Below, piece after piece: positions 4,493 through 5,366 of a DNA stretch of 5,366 nucleotides. The stretch is from JAAXQD01 sp032126435 (lineage in GTDB: Bacteria > Desulfobacterota > Desulfobacteria > Desulfobacterales > UBA11574). Position 1 is the first letter of the stretch. Every line of letters starts with the position of its first letter. The translations under genes and the position numbers were made by a program. The notes beneath the pieces were generated by a model that saw only the letters and a program-made list of their open reading frames with translations, searched no databases and had not been told where the DNA came from. Location of the stretch: positions 1 to 5,366 of the forward strand of contig JAQBBE010000217.1 of NCBI GenBank assembly GCA_032126435.1. The letters run 5' to 3'.

Positions 4493-5366
4493 ATGAGTCG
4501 TTTTCTGTTAGATAATGAAACTGTAATTGATAGTCAGACGGGTTTGATGTGGACGAAAAATGCCTCTTTATTTGATCTTCCTATGAATTGGGGTGAGGCT
4601 TTAAATACTATTATAGAAGTCAATAAGTCAGGGCTACATGGTTATCAAAATTGGAAAATTCCCAATCGTAAAGAATTGTTCAGTTTGATGAGTCATAATA
4701 CGATTAATCCAAGTCTGCCTATTGGCCATCCTTTTACGAACGTATTTGCAAGTTACTACTGGACTTCTTCAACTTGTGCAAGGCTGCCTAACCAAGCGTG
4801 GTATATTCATTTGGGAGGAGCCAGAGTGTTCAAAGGAATGAAATATGGTTCATATATGGTTTGGCCTGTTAGAACCGTGGAAAACCATAATAAAAGTAAT
4901 TTGTTTCAAACCGGACAAAAGATCTGTTTTGATGAAGGTGGTAGTATTATAGGTTGTCATGATACCGGTCAAGATGGTGAAATACAGGCAGGCTTGAAGT
5001 TCTCGAAGAATCGTTTCACAAAACACGAACAGACTATCTATGATAATGATACAGGTTTGACATGGTTGCGAGATGCAAATGTCCATAAGGACATGATGGA
5101 TTGGAAGACGGCTTTTGATTTGATTTCAAAGATGAACAGCGAAATGGCATATGGCCACAATGATTGGCGAGTCCCAAACATTATTGAACTTGATAGTTTA
5201 ACAGATATGGGCCAACATTCACCTGCGTTATCGAATGATCATTCATTCAATGATGTACAGGAGTTTTATTGGTCTTCAACCACAAGCATGTATGACATGA
5301 ATTATGCGTGGGTATTATATATGGTAGATGGAGCCATTGGCGTTGGACATAAGCCGTTATCTGAAT
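4493..5366 (+). CDS. Protein with two DUF1566 (Lcl C-terminal-like) domains, 3' partial
   Basis: The frame is open for 291 codons from ATG 4493 to the window edge. Two DUF1566 copies are visible. Copy 1 has VIDSQTGLMW (11-20), NWKIPNRKEL (53-62), YYWTSST (88-94) and VWPVR (123-127). A linker with TGQKICFDEGGSIIGCHDTG (140-159), a Cys-containing element typical between such domains, leads to copy 2: IYDNDTGLTW (182-191), NDWRVPNIIEL (223-233), FYWSSTT (258-264) and the start of the final strands. DUF1566 occurs in Legionella collagen-like adhesins and many exported proteins of unknown role. No signal peptide is visible at this start; an upstream start is unlikely because attC 5 ends 23 bases before. 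The start has only a weak AGAG-type binding site. Opening core GTTAGCT predicts an AGCTAAC box downstream of the gene. Confidence 0.85.
   Translation, partial: MSRFLLDNETVIDSQTGLMWTKNASLFDLPMNWGEALNTIIEVNKSGLHGYQNWKIPNRKELFSLMSHNTINPSLPIGHPFTNVFASYYWTSSTCARLPNQAWYIHLGGARVFKGMKYGSYMVWPVRTVENHNKSNLFQTGQKICFDEGGSIIGCHDTGQDGEIQAGLKFSKNRFTKHEQTIYDNDTGLTWLRDANVHKDMMDWKTAFDLISKMNSEMAYGHNDWRVPNIIELDSLTDMGQHSPALSNDHSFNDVQEFYWSSTTSMYDMNYAWVLYMVDGAIGVGHKPLSE

Larger units (their letters stand above)
799..5366 (+). mobile_element. Integron gene-cassette array, six cassettes, right end beyond window
   Basis: Cassettes span 799-1438, 1439-2209, 2210-3205, 3206-3838, 3839-4463 and 4464 onward. All are read rightward, each with one or two genes followed by an attC site. 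The opening core and closing R'' box of each complete cassette are reverse complements (four exact, one with a single mismatch). The five attC sites are similar in shape but not in sequence, and several R' cores depart from GTTRRRY. Such diversity fits environmental or chromosomal integrons better than clinical mobile ones. Without a visible integrase, the segment would be classed from this window alone as a cluster of attC sites lacking an integrase. Confidence 0.88.

Noticed and set aside
4850..5086. 78-codon minus-strand frame
   Set aside because: It lies inside the DUF1566 coding sequence, whose two domains are unmistakable on the + strand.

Overview
This window holds part of an integron gene-cassette array. 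From about position 798 to the right edge there are six cassettes in the same orientation. Five attC recombination sites lie within the window. Each folds into an imperfect hairpin with unpaired extra bases. The decisive evidence is a bookkeeping test: the 7-base core that opens a cassette (GTTNNNN) should be the reverse complement of the R'' box at the end of the same cassette, because the two were joined in the circular cassette. This holds exactly for cassettes 1-4 (GTTCGGG/CCCGAAC, GTTAGGC/GCCTAAC, GTTGTGT/ACACAAC, GTTCTGC/GCAGAAC). It holds with one mismatch for cassette 5 (GTTGGGT/ACCGAAC). Cassette 6 opens with GTTAGCT and runs off the window.

Layout. Positions 1-77 are one end of an IS21-family insertion sequence, shown by two 24-bp direct repeats and a terminal TGACA. 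Positions 78-797 are AT-rich with no convincing gene. They contain a strong intrinsic terminator (438-475), a repeated GTGTCTCA motif and an extended -10 promoter that may drive the array. No integrase gene (intI) is visible, although this is where one would be expected. Cassette 1 encodes a hemerythrin-domain protein. Cassette 2 encodes a class I SAM-dependent methyltransferase. Cassette 3 encodes an exported transglutaminase-like protein. Cassette 4 encodes a BrnT toxin and BrnA antitoxin. Cassette 5 encodes a HicB antitoxin and a HicA toxin that is frameshifted by an apparent small deletion. Cassette 6 encodes a protein with two DUF1566 (Lcl-type) domains, cut by the window edge.

How the parts work together. 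The genes do not form a pathway; they are unrelated cassettes held side by side by site-specific recombination. Their base composition also differs: the methyltransferase is visibly richer in G+C than the exported protein or the toxin-antitoxin cassettes. The two toxin-antitoxin cassettes carry their own promoters and probably stabilise the array. In the hicBA cassette that function seems lost, because the toxin is broken while the antitoxin is intact. The other cassettes have short leaders and probably depend on transcription from upstream.

Organism. Shine-Dalgarno sequences, IS21, attC sites and protein families all indicate a Gram-negative bacterium. DUF1566, HicAB and BrnTA genes together with a hemerythrin would suit an anaerobic or microaerobic sediment or aquatic bacterium such as a member of the Desulfobacterota. 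This is a weak inference, and nothing here fixes the species.
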